DNA of 6,001 nt, taken from contig DPSI01000420.1 in the NCBI GenBank assembly GCA_003527165.1, positions 1-6,001 of the forward strand, written 5' to 3'. Both the position numbers and the translations under genes were made by a program. Positions 1 through 5,028 of the stretch are shown piece by piece (position 1 is the first letter of the stretch; every line of letters starts with the position of its first letter). Source of the stretch: Pseudomonas sp. GTDB taxonomy: Bacteria; Pseudomonadota; Gammaproteobacteria; Pseudomonadales; Pseudomonadaceae. The notes below the pieces were generated by a model. That model searched no databases. It had not been told where the DNA came from and saw nothing but the letters and a program-made list of their open reading frames with translations.

Positions 1-27
1 GGGTCGGGGTCGGGGTCGGGGTCGGGG
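1..27. repeat. GGGGTC hexanucleotide tandem repeat, continuing left of the window
   Basis: Five G-runs (one GGG cut by the window edge, then four GGGG) are separated by TC. The unit is six bases, so gain or loss of units keeps every frame; read leftward it encodes alternating Pro and Asp. Four or more G-runs with 2-base loops also satisfy the usual intramolecular G-quadruplex pattern on the + strand, which is the template strand of the leftward gene. The true length is not visible. Confidence 0.85.
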
Positions 28-107
28 AAGTATGGACCGTATCGCAGCCTATGCAGCGCCAGGCTGCGGAGGTTCTGGGCGATCGCCCAAGATGAGCTTG
101 ACGTCAT
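1..107 (-). CDS. Partial unknown protein, N-terminal 35 residues, with Pro-Asp repeat
   Basis: The reading frame starts with ATG at 107 and runs leftward off the window. The visible protein begins MTSSSSWAIAQNLRSL and, after an LRYGPYF stretch (residues 22-28), enters a run of Pro-Asp dipeptides (P29 to D35) encoded by the hexamer repeat at the window edge. Its ATG overlaps the TGA of the upstream 56-residue frame in an ATGA junction, the usual sign of translational coupling, which is the main reason to trust it. AAGTGA about six bases upstream could serve as a weak ribosome binding site. I do not recognise the family. The Pro-Asp run suggests an extended linker between an N-terminal helix (residues 7-22) and a domain beyond the window. 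The opposite strand is also open here (Gly-Ser repeats), but it has no start in view and ends at 255. Confidence 0.5.
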   Translation of the reverse strand, partial: MTSSSSWAIAQNLRSLALHRLRYGPYFPDPDPDPD

Positions 108-274
108 CCGAATTCACTTACCACCTCGAAGCCTTGTCTCTCGCAATAGTCTCGTGCTGTCTGCTTCGTTTCACAGATCAGGAGTTGCCGATACTCTTCG
201 TCGTCTGTACGAACCTCATATCCGTACTCATCGGGTTTCAACATTATGTAATTGATGAGGACCTTGGTTGGCAT
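104..274 (-). CDS. Small hypothetical protein, 56 aa
   Basis: An ATG at 274 opens 56 codons ending in TGA at 104-106. The protein begins MPTKVLINYIMLKPDEYGYE, continues with an acidic stretch (TDDEEY, residues 23-28), then a likely helix with two cysteines (C34, C44), and ends GFEVVSEFG. The pattern of a beta strand, an acidic loop, a helix and a final strand reads like a real compact domain. A purine-rich AGAGGAG lies just upstream (278-284), three bases from the ATG, so slightly close. The stop overlaps the start of the next leftward gene (ATGA), suggesting a two-gene operon. Base composition is poorer in GC than the genes to the right, fitting accessory DNA. The family is not recognised; coding status rests on composition, ribosome binding site and coupling. 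Confidence 0.6.
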   Translation of the reverse strand: MPTKVLINYIMLKPDEYGYEVRTDDEEYRQLLICETKQTARDYCERQGFEVVSEFG

Positions 275-379
275 ATGCTCCTCTTTTCGGCTGATGCTAC
301 CTCATCATGCCTCGCCTGATCAGATCGTGGCTACCGCAGGCTGGGCCATGGTTGTGGTCGTCCGGCCTGTGGCCGTGAC

Positions 380-415
380 GGGGTACTTTTACTTTTAGGG
401 GTACGCTTAGGGGTA
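380..415 (+). repeat. Three GGGGTA direct repeats (possible integrase arm-type sites)
   Basis: GGGGTA occurs at 380-385, 398-403 and 410-415; the last two share the longer unit TTAGGGGTA at 12-base spacing, and ACTTTT is doubled between the first two. The cluster lies about 55 bases left of a tRNA-like 3' end. Clusters of short G-rich direct repeats beside a tRNA-derived core are a common layout for arm-type binding sites of P4-like tyrosine integrases. The repeats are seen directly; the role is inference. Confidence 0.4.
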
Positions 416-470
416 TAGTAGCTGGCGATACACCACAATGTTCCGCATTGGAAGGCTTCCAGTAGGCATA

Positions 471-492
471 TTCGATTCCCGCTCCGGCACCA
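471..492 (+). other. tRNA/tmRNA 3'-end-like fragment, candidate attachment-site scar
   Basis: The 22 bases begin TTCGATTCCCGC, a canonical T-loop plus T-stem 3' strand, and end GGCACCA, a normal acceptor end with encoded CCA. It is not an intact tRNA: the five bases before the T-loop (GCATA, 466-470) do not pair with CCCGC, one base is missing between T-loop and CCA compared with the standard spacing, and no GCCGGAG-like 5' acceptor strand lies within 100 bases upstream. The first 12 bases also match my memory of the Pseudomonas tmRNA 3' end. The fragment is followed by a strong rightward terminator, as a tRNA gene would be, and preceded by direct repeats. This fits the displaced 3' end left at the far end of an element integrated into a tRNA or tmRNA gene. 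The rest of 275-670 shows no convincing gene. Confidence 0.4.
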
Positions 493-530
493 TGGCGTGG
501 GTTGAGTAATAGTTGTGCGGTATCTTTGTA

Positions 531-553
531 AACCGGCTTGCAGCCGGTTTTTT
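531..553 (+). terminator. Intrinsic terminator, rightward
   Basis: A perfect 8-bp stem AACCGGCT / AGCCGGTT (531-538, 542-549) with a TGC loop is followed directly by six T (548-553). No protein gene ends just before it on this strand; the only candidate upstream transcript is the tRNA-like fragment at 471-492. It therefore looks like the native terminator of a stable-RNA gene now separated from its body. Confidence 0.85.
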
Positions 554-670
554 CGTTTCTGTAGCGCGCAATTGGCAACCTGGCCTAGATGACCGATGGC
601 AACCGATCTGCCTGAACGCAGAAGCTCATAAATCCTCTTAGTCTGTACAGAGCAACAGCAGAGGTGAGTG

Positions 671-940
671 ATGAACATCGAAAGCGAAGATCGGCAACCG
701 CTGGACGAACCCAGTACGAATACCCGAGCTGATAACGAAGACGATGGTGTGCTGATCCCCGGCTCGGCACCGCCGTTGAGTCCCGGCCGCACGGATGTGA
801 ATCCAGACGACCAGGCGGGCGTAGACGAGCTGCCAGACAACGAACTGCAGGTCCCGCAAGATCGCACTCCCATCGAACGCGAAACGCCTGACATCGACGT
901 CGACAACGCCGAAGTGGATGACGCGCCTAACCCGCGTTGA
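671..940 (+). CDS. Small acidic, proline-rich hypothetical protein, 89 aa
   Basis: The ATG at 671 is preferred over the adjacent in-frame GTG at 668 because GAGGTGA (661-667) then sits at workable spacing. By my count the 89 residues hold 25 Asp/Glu against 6 Arg, no Lys, His, Cys, Phe, Trp or Tyr, and 13 Pro. There is no signal peptide or membrane segment. Such a chain should be soluble, very acidic and disordered. Segments such as DNEDDG (residues 21-26) and DIDVDNAEVDD (74-84) resemble cation-binding or charge-mimic stretches, but no defined motif is present. The family is not recognised. The long opposite-strand frame over this region is Ser/Arg-rich shadow. The gene could be a stress-related small protein, but nothing in the sequence proves that. 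Confidence 0.6.
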   Translation: MNIESEDRQPLDEPSTNTRADNEDDGVLIPGSAPPLSPGRTDVNPDDQAGVDELPDNELQVPQDRTPIERETPDIDVDNAEVDDAPNPR

Positions 941-1121
941 CGCCTGCGCATTGAAGCCCGCTCGGGACGGCGTCGTGGGCATCGGATCATTCGCTCTTGC
1001 CTGTGAGCTGCGTCCCGACGGCAAGTTTCGGGATTTATGTCTGTTGCGCGCCTGCGCTGTCGATTCCCAGATTGAGCGAGGAGCGGGGCGCTTCGGTCAG
1101 CGACGCACCTTCGACTCGTAC

Positions 1122-1158
1122 CGGCCATGGCTGGGATCGGCCATGGCTGGGATCGGCC
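1122..1158. repeat. 16-bp tandem direct repeat, 2.3 copies
   Basis: The unit CGGCCATGGCTGGGAT occurs perfectly at 1122-1137 and 1138-1153, followed by a third partial CGGCC. Each unit contains the palindrome GGCCATGGC(C). It lies in the 941-1207 gap, about 50 bases upstream of the lipoprotein start. I see no gene in that gap; the frames crossing it are Arg/Cys-rich and poorly supported. Confidence 0.85.
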
Positions 1159-1207
1159 TGGACTGGCGCAGGTGTAGCAACGCTCCAGCAGCAAGTTCGG
1201 AATGACG

Positions 1208-1459
1208 ATGAAAAGATCTAGCAAGCAATGCAGTGTTATTGCCGGGCTGGCGGGTTTACTGGTCGGCTGCAGCGCGATCGAAACCGTGCCACCCGCAGAC
1301 GGCACCGATGAGTATGTGTTCGCCTGTACCAAGGTTGCCGGACAACCTGGTTGCGAGACGCGAGCGCGCGAGGCCTGTCCGGCAGGTTACGAAACGCTGA
1401 GCAGCGAAGAGGATTTCAACCGCAAGGAGTTACGCATTCGCTGCATGGACGAAGGGTAA
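1208..1459 (+). CDS. Small outer-membrane lipoprotein with four further cysteines
   Basis: Starting at ATG 1208, the 83-residue protein begins MKRSSKQCSVIAGLAG and has a basic N terminus, a hydrophobic stretch and a lipobox LVGC (residues 18-21). Signal peptidase II would cleave before the Cys. The residue after it is Ser, not Asp, so Lol sorting to the outer membrane is expected. The mature part is about 63 residues with cysteines at 40, 49, 57 and 79, enough for two disulfides, and a CPAGYE motif (57-62) seen in several small pseudomonad lipoproteins. An alternative ATG at 1202 adds MT; the downstream one is preferred because GGA at 1199-1201 then has 6-base spacing. No specific function can be assigned. 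It converges with the gene ending at 1531. Confidence 0.75.
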   Translation: MKRSSKQCSVIAGLAGLLVGCSAIETVPPADGTDEYVFACTKVAGQPGCETRAREACPAGYETLSSEEDFNRKELRIRCMDEG

Positions 1460-1476
1460 CGAGAGCTGAATCACTC

Positions 1477-1509
1477 ACCGAGCCGCTGCCGGTTTGACAG
1501 CTGCTCGGT
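1477..1509. other. Hairpin between convergent genes
   Basis: ACCGAGC (1477-1483) pairs with GCTCGGT (1503-1509), and inside it GCTG (1485-1488) pairs with CAGC (1498-1501), giving an 11-bp stem with one mismatch. It lies between the ends of the + lipoprotein gene and the - exported-protein gene. No T-run follows on either strand, so it is not a classic intrinsic terminator; it could protect 3' ends or act with Rho. Confidence 0.5.
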
Positions 1510-1530
1510 AGCTGGGGGTACGACCTATTC

Positions 1531-1770
1531 TTATGTTCCGAGCAGCTCTTGTGCCTCTCCCAACACTTCAAGCGATTGCTCGTGGTCTCCGGCGTTGTGC
1601 AGCTTTTCGCCTTCGGCACGGAGCGCTTTGACTCGAGCAAGAATTGCTGGATCGCTTGGTGGATTCGTTTTCAGCTGTTCGTCAATCTTGGCCATGTCCA
1701 TCGGACAATGCATTGCCCAGAGGGGCATGCTGACGACGGCGGCTGCGATCGATAGCACTATGCGGCGCAT
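1531..1770 (-). CDS. Small exported hypothetical protein with HCPMDM motif, 79 aa
   Basis: The ATG at 1770 has CAGGAGA (1779-1785) eight bases upstream. The longer frame from 1857 adds 29 unlikely residues and buries the signal peptide. Residues 1-19 (MRRIVLSIAAAVVSMPLWA) form a Sec signal with cleavage predicted after LWA. The mature protein starts M-H-C-P-M-D-M, then shows two predicted amphipathic helices (about 42-58 and 61-77) separated by a Gly-Asp turn. It is probably a periplasmic helical hairpin. The His-Cys-Met-Met cluster next to the mature N terminus could bind a metal such as copper, but that is inference from residue types only. I recall similar uncharacterised small proteins in Pseudomonas without a known role. 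TATACT at 1801-1806 (read leftward) is a possible -10 box. Confidence 0.75.
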   Translation of the reverse strand: MRRIVLSIAAAVVSMPLWAMHCPMDMAKIDEQLKTNPPSDPAILARVKALRAEGEKLHNAGDHEQSLEVLGEAQELLGT

Positions 1771-1816
1771 GATGTCGGTCTCCTGAATGAGGGCCCCGTC
1801 AGTATAGGAGCCATCT

Positions 1817-1834
1817 GAAAACCGTGCGGTTTTC
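1817..1834. repeat. Perfect 8-bp inverted repeat in a divergent intergenic region
   Basis: GAAAACCG (1817-1824) and CGGTTTTC (1827-1834) flank a 2-base centre. It sits between the leftward exported-protein gene and the rightward regulator gene, near the possible -10 of the former. It may be an operator or only a small cruciform; no T-run makes it a terminator. Confidence 0.45.
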
Positions 1835-1871
1835 GGACACAAGGTCGGAGCGGTCAATGTGGCTCGCTGGA

Positions 1872-1900
1872 TAGTTATCGTACAACTACTGGGCTATGAT
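1872..1900 (+). promoter_or_regulatory. Candidate promoter and autoregulatory operator of the GntR gene
   Basis: TAGTT-N7-AACTA (1872-1888) is an inverted repeat whose core TTATCGTACAA differs at one position from the FadR-type consensus TNGTNNNACNA. A -10-like TATGAT lies at 1895-1900, and TAGTTA at 1872-1877 is in -35 position with a 17-base spacer, so a repressor bound here would cover the promoter. The repeat is seen; promoter and operator roles are inferred. Confidence 0.4.
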
Positions 1901-1929
1901 ACGGCTTACTTCGCTTCATAGAGATCGAT

Positions 1930-2688
1930 GTGCCCATGGAAAACCAGAGCGTCCAGCCACGTGTCCGCCGAAAGCACCGCAGTCTTGCACAGGAACTGGT
2001 GACGGAGCTGTCCCAGCAGATACGCGACGGCGTTATCAAGCGCGGCGACAAGCTACCTACCGAATCGGCAATCATGCAGGCGCAGGGTGTGAGCAGGACA
2101 GTGGTGCGCGAAGCGATTTCACGGCTGCAGGCGTCCGGGCTGGTGGAAACGCGCCATGGCATCGGCACTTTTGTACTCGATACACCCAGTACCACAGGCC
2201 TTCGCATCGACCCGGCAACCATCGGCACGCTGCGTGACGTGTTGTCGATACTTGAATTGCGCATCAGCCTCGAGGTCGAGTCGGCCGGGTTGGCGGCGAT
2301 ACGTCGCACACCGGAGCAGCTGGCGGCGATGCGAGCATTCCTGGATTCATTGCAGCAGAGCGCGGCGCTCTCCAGCGAAGCCGCAGTGTCGGATTTCCAG
2401 TTCCATCTGCAAATCGCCGAGGCGACCGGCAATCGCTATTTCACTGACATCATGAATCACCTGGGCACGGCAATCATTCCGCGCAGCCGGCTCAATTCGG
2501 CGCGCCTGGCCCACGACGACCAGCCACACTATCAGCAGCGTCTCGGCCGTGAGCACGAGCAGATCTACGACGCCATTGCCCGTCAGGATGCTGAGTCTGC
2601 CCGCGCAGCGATGCGCTTGCACTTGACCAATAGCCGCGAGCGGTTGCGCCAGGCGCATGAGGAAGCCGAGACCGACAAGCCCAACTGA
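1930..2688 (+). CDS. GntR-family regulator, FadR subfamily (FCD domain)
   Basis: This is a DNA-binding transcription factor of 252 residues, normal length for the FadR subfamily. Residues 17-83 are the winged helix, with the GntR signature from GVSRTVVREAISRLQASGL (53-71) to HGIGTFV (76-82). Residues 103-232 form the FCD ligand-binding domain with the expected metal-ligand set: D155 and H159 in DFQFH, H209 in EHEQIYDAI, and H231 in MRLHL. Such regulators usually sense an organic acid or sugar acid. It converges on a TRAP transporter operon, so control of that operon is plausible. Start is uncertain: GTG 1930 has AGAGA at 5-base spacing, while ATG 1936 two codons later is possible. The operator-like repeat just upstream suggests autoregulation. 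I see no convincing intrinsic terminator after the stop. Confidence 0.93.
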   Translation: MPMENQSVQPRVRRKHRSLAQELVTELSQQIRDGVIKRGDKLPTESAIMQAQGVSRTVVREAISRLQASGLVETRHGIGTFVLDTPSTTGLRIDPATIGTLRDVLSILELRISLEVESAGLAAIRRTPEQLAAMRAFLDSLQQSAALSSEAAVSDFQFHLQIAEATGNRYFTDIMNHLGTAIIPRSRLNSARLAHDDQPHYQQRLGREHEQIYDAIARQDAESARAAMRLHLTNSRERLRQAHEEAETDKPN

Positions 2689-2872
2689 GGGCTGATGGCT
2701 TCGCAACCGGAAAAACTCGCAAACCCGTGCTCAGGCCCCAACTCATAGCGCTTTTTCCTGCAAGCGTTCATGTCGGGCGCGCCGTTTTGGCGTGGCCCTC
2801 TATCATTGAGCGGCCTTTAGTATTCGCCGCGGGTCGCGCCTTCTACCGGTTCGGCGTGAACCCAGGACCTGT

Positions 2873-2891
2873 GTAGGCGGGCGAAGCCTGC
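2873..2891 (+). repeat. REP-like element, single copy
   Basis: GTAG (2873-2876) is followed by an imperfect palindrome GCGGGC-GAA-GCCTGC (2877-2891). A GTRG head plus a short palindrome in a convergent intergenic gap is the usual format of Pseudomonas REP sequences. With only one copy in view, membership of a genomic family cannot be tested here. Confidence 0.35.
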
Positions 2892-2900
2892 GGCTGTGTT

Positions 2901-2940
2901 GTCAGCCTGAGCCATGCAAAGGCATGTCTCTCGGGCTGAC
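2901..2940. other. Long hairpin between convergent genes
   Basis: GTCAGCCTGAG (2901-2911) pairs with CTCGGGCTGAC (2930-2940) over 11 bp with one G-T wobble, and inside it CATGC (2913-2917) pairs with GCATG (2922-2926) around an AAAG loop. It lies 12 bases beyond the stop of the leftward transporter gene and 212 past the regulator stop. Neither strand has a T-run after it. It probably marks the 3' end of the eamA-type message as a barrier to exonuclease or a Rho-linked end. The remainder of the 2689-2952 gap shows no gene. Confidence 0.6.
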
Positions 2941-2952
2941 CTGATTGACTCG

Positions 2953-3879
2953 TCAGTTCTTTCGGTAGGTCAGCATGACGATGCCGAAGATGACGATGAC
3001 GCCACCGAGAATCTGACCGGCCGCGAGCATCTGGTCGAGAACCAGCCAGCCCATGATCAAGGTCGCCAACGGTTCGATATTCATCACTGGCGCGTTACGC
3101 GGCATGTTCAGCCGAGGCACCGAGATGAACAGTGTGATGAAACCGGCGCCATAGAGTCCGACCAACACTGCAAGAGCCATCCAGCCGGTGCTGCTTTGCG
3201 GCAACGAAAGCCCGCCAGGCAGCAGACCGCTGGCGCCGGCAAGGTTGGCGCTGCTGAACACCACCAGCATGGTCAACATGCTGCGCACCGAACCGCGCAC
3301 CTGCGATAGCTTGTGGTCGGTTATCCAGAGTGCCGTCGCGAAGGCGCTGGCCGCACAGAAGGCCAACGCAACGCCAAGGATCCAATCCGGCCCGGCGGCT
3401 TCGCTGGAAGAGAGGCGTGTCGGCACTTCCAGCACTAACATCAGACCGACCAGAATCAGCCCCATCAACATCGCCGTGCGCGCCGTTGGCCGCGCGCCAC
3501 CCAACGCCCAGGTCAGCAACGCCAGCAGGATCGGGAAGACATTGGCCACCAGCAGCGCCAGCGCAACCGGGATGCGTGCAACTGCGGAGTACAGGCAGAT
3601 GCTCTGGGTTGCAATCAACAAGCCCAGCAGCAATTGCCAGCGCCAGGCACCAGGTGCCAGACGGATGCTCTGCCGCTGCCAGAACACCAGTCCGGCCAGT
3701 ACGAAAAGGGTACCGCCCGAGCGCATCAGGATGGCCAGTAAAACGCCCGCGCCATCGTCGAAGGCGACACGAGCAGCGACATGGTTGCCAGCGAACGCGC
3801 AGCCGAGGCACACCAGTATCAGCACGGCGATATGGCGAGGGAACAGTAAAGGCGAGTCGGGATTGGAAGCGGCGGACAT
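2953..3879 (-). CDS. EamA/DMT-family transporter (10 TM exporter)
   Basis: This is an inner-membrane drug/metabolite transporter superfamily protein of 308 residues, normal for two tandem EamA domains. About ten hydrophobic segments are visible, roughly at 16-36, 44-66, 80-98, 102-124, 135-151, 167-186, 200-220, 232-252, 265-280 and 285-304. The second repeat ends with the family-typical NIEPLATLIMGWLVLDQ (267-283) and GQILGGVIVIFGIVML (288-303). Relatives export amino acids or other metabolites; the substrate cannot be read from sequence. The ATG at 3879 is the first Met and is followed by a short cytoplasmic lead; AGGA is about 14 bases upstream, so the ribosome binding site is poor. It follows dctM on the same strand but behind an intrinsic terminator, so it needs read-through or its own promoter. 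Confidence 0.92.
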   Translation of the reverse strand: MSAASNPDSPLLFPRHIAVLILVCLGCAFAGNHVAARVAFDDGAGVLLAILMRSGGTLFVLAGLVFWQRQSIRLAPGAWRWQLLLGLLIATQSICLYSAVARIPVALALLVANVFPILLALLTWALGGARPTARTAMLMGLILVGLMLVLEVPTRLSSSEAAGPDWILGVALAFCAASAFATALWITDHKLSQVRGSVRSMLTMLVVFSSANLAGASGLLPGGLSLPQSSTGWMALAVLVGLYGAGFITLFISVPRLNMPRNAPVMNIEPLATLIMGWLVLDQMLAAGQILGGVIVIFGIVMLTYRKN

Positions 3880-3898
3880 GAGGTTATTTCTGATCCTG

Positions 3899-3927
3899 AA
3901 AAATCAAACGCCAGCCTCAGGCTGGCG
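3899..3927 (-). terminator. Intrinsic terminator after dctM
   Basis: Read leftward, CGCCAGCC-TGA-GGCTGGCG (3927 to 3909) is a perfect 8-bp stem with a 3-base loop, followed by TTTGATTTTT (3908-3899). It lies about 50 bases past the dctM stop and ends 19 bases before the ATG of the EamA gene. It marks the natural end of the dctPQM transcript. Confidence 0.9.
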
Positions 3928-3978
3928 CGTTGGCATCGACATGAAGCCGTTCGGCCTGGGCGGGCCGGACGGTGTACG

Positions 3979-4434
3979 TTATAGCACCATGCTGGGCAAC
4001 CAGAGCGAGATGGCCGGAATGTAGGTTACGGCTAACTCGCGCGGATAGCCCTTTTTCTCCATTTCCGGGATCAGCACCGACCCCACCGAAGCGGTGTCCG
4101 CCAATGACGAGCCGGAGATGGCGCCGAAGAAGGTGGAGGCCATGATATTGACCAGAGACAAACCGCCGCGTACGAAACCGACCAGTACGGCCGCGAAAGC
4201 CACCAGCCGTCGTGACATGCCACCTTCGGCCATGATGGCACCGGCCAAGACGAAGAAGGGAATTGCCAGCAAAGAAAACTTGTTTACACCACCGGCGACC
4301 TGAATCATCACCGCATCGAACGGGATGTCGATCCACCAGGCGCCGATCAGTGCGGACAGGCCAAGCGCATAGGCGACCGGCATACGTAGAAGGAACAGGA
4401 CGGCAAAGCTGCCGAGTAGAATCAGCGCATCCAT
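3979..4434 (-). pseudogene. dctM: dctM, TRAP large permease, with internal in-frame deletion
   Basis: DctM is the 12-TM, sodium-coupled channel subunit of TRAP transporters, about 425 residues in the family. This frame has 151. Residues 1-133 match the family N terminus: LFLLRMPVAYALG (14-26), SLLAIPFFVLAGAIM (54-68), and TFFGAISGSSLADTASVGSV (101-120), the first half of the transport domain. Residues 136-151 (VTYIPAISLWLPSMVL) look like the normal extreme C terminus, as recalled from relatives. The join falls near residues 133-137 (4024-4037), where rare codons TTA and GTA appear. About 275 codons, including the second half-site and most helices, are missing, yet frame, stop and terminator are intact. 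The start at 4434 abuts the dctQ stop (TAA-ATG), with AAGGAGG (4443-4449) eight bases upstream. A working permease is unlikely. Confidence 0.85.
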
Positions 4435-4962
4435 TTACGCGGCCTCCTTGCTGTCTTCGACGAGCTCGTAATTGACCGCACGCCGATGGCTCTGGTCACC
4501 AAAAATGACTCGTTCGATCACGAACAGCAGCGTGATGGCGCCGCCAAGCGGAATAGGGGAGTAAGTAATGCCAACGCGCAGAGTCGGCAACGTGCTCATG
4601 AATTGGTTCCAGGTGGCGATGCACAGCTTGACGCCCCAGATGGTCATGAACAGGCAGATGATGCCCATCAGGATTTGCACCAGTAGCTCAACGTGGCGGT
4701 GCAGATGCTCGGGCAGACGCTCGGTGAACATGGTCACCGCCATATGCGCGCCGGCTCGATAACTCGCCGCAGCACCAAGAAAGGTAAAGATTACCATCAG
4801 CAGGATGGCCACCGGCTCAGGCCAGCCGCCACCGGAGCCCAGCACGTAGCGCGCGAAGATCCCCCAGGGGATGATCAAGGACATGACCACGATGGACAGT
4901 CCCGCGACCCAGATACAGGTCTTGTAGATCGCGTCATTGACGCGCAGCAGCGTGTTTTTCAT
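4435..4962 (-). CDS. dctQ: TRAP transporter small permease DctQ
   Basis: This is the small inner-membrane subunit that pairs with DctM. It has 175 residues, normal for the family, and four predicted membrane helices at about 15-37, 48-66, 90-115 and 133-153. Family features include FARYVLGSGGGWPEPVA (36-52) with the conserved Trp-x-Glu, a GAAASYRAGAHMAV stretch (63-76) and LRVGITYSPIPLGGA (128-142) leading into the last helix. ATG 4962 has GGTGA about 8 bases upstream. It starts 66 bases after dctP and its stop touches the dctM start, so the three are one operon. The gene looks intact, but with the shortened dctM it may have no partner encoded here. Confidence 0.93.
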   Translation of the reverse strand: MKNTLLRVNDAIYKTCIWVAGLSIVVMSLIIPWGIFARYVLGSGGGWPEPVAILLMVIFTFLGAAASYRAGAHMAVTMFTERLPEHLHRHVELLVQILMGIICLFMTIWGVKLCIATWNQFMSTLPTLRVGITYSPIPLGGAITLLFVIERVIFGDQSHRRAVNYELVEDSKEAA

Positions 4963-4986
4963 CAGGCTTCACCACAAGCGCGGCGA

Positions 4987-5000
4987 CGGGCGCAGGCCCG
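4987..5000. other. GC-rich hairpin in the dctP-dctQ gap
   Basis: CGGGC (4987-4991) and GCCCG (4996-5000) form a tight stem with a 4-base loop in the 66-base gap. No T-run follows in the operon direction. Hairpins here could stabilise the upstream dctP message and help make more binding protein than permease, which is an inference. Confidence 0.4.
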
Positions 5001-5028
5001 CCACCGCGAGTTTTTCAGAGAGAGCGAA

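Noticed and set aside
1..27. CRISPR or telomere-like array
   Set aside because: No spacers; it is a simple hexamer repeat that is in frame with a plausible coding sequence.
32..319. A 95-codon + strand frame with a hydrophobic segment
   Set aside because: The opposite strand carries a better-supported pair of coupled frames with a ribosome binding site; the hydrophobic stretch arises from antisense reading of acidic codons.
411..492. Complete tRNA gene ending at the CCA
   Set aside because: No acceptor 5' strand, no paired T-stem and no standard anticodon arm; the CAATG/CATTG stem (437-451 area) has a 5-base loop, not 7. Only a 3' fragment is supportable.
331..1332. A 333-codon open frame on the - strand
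   Set aside because: Ser/Arg/Cys-rich with no recognisable domain; it runs antisense across the acidic protein gene and the lipoprotein start. Its openness is a shadow of GC-rich codon use.
2748..2766. Intrinsic terminator for the GntR gene at the CGCTTTTT stretch
   Set aside because: Only a 5-bp stem with the T-run inside the loop; not convincing.
3188..4024. A 278-codon open frame on the + strand
   Set aside because: Antisense to the clear EamA gene, rich in Ala/Arg/Thr, no domain pattern; shadow frame.
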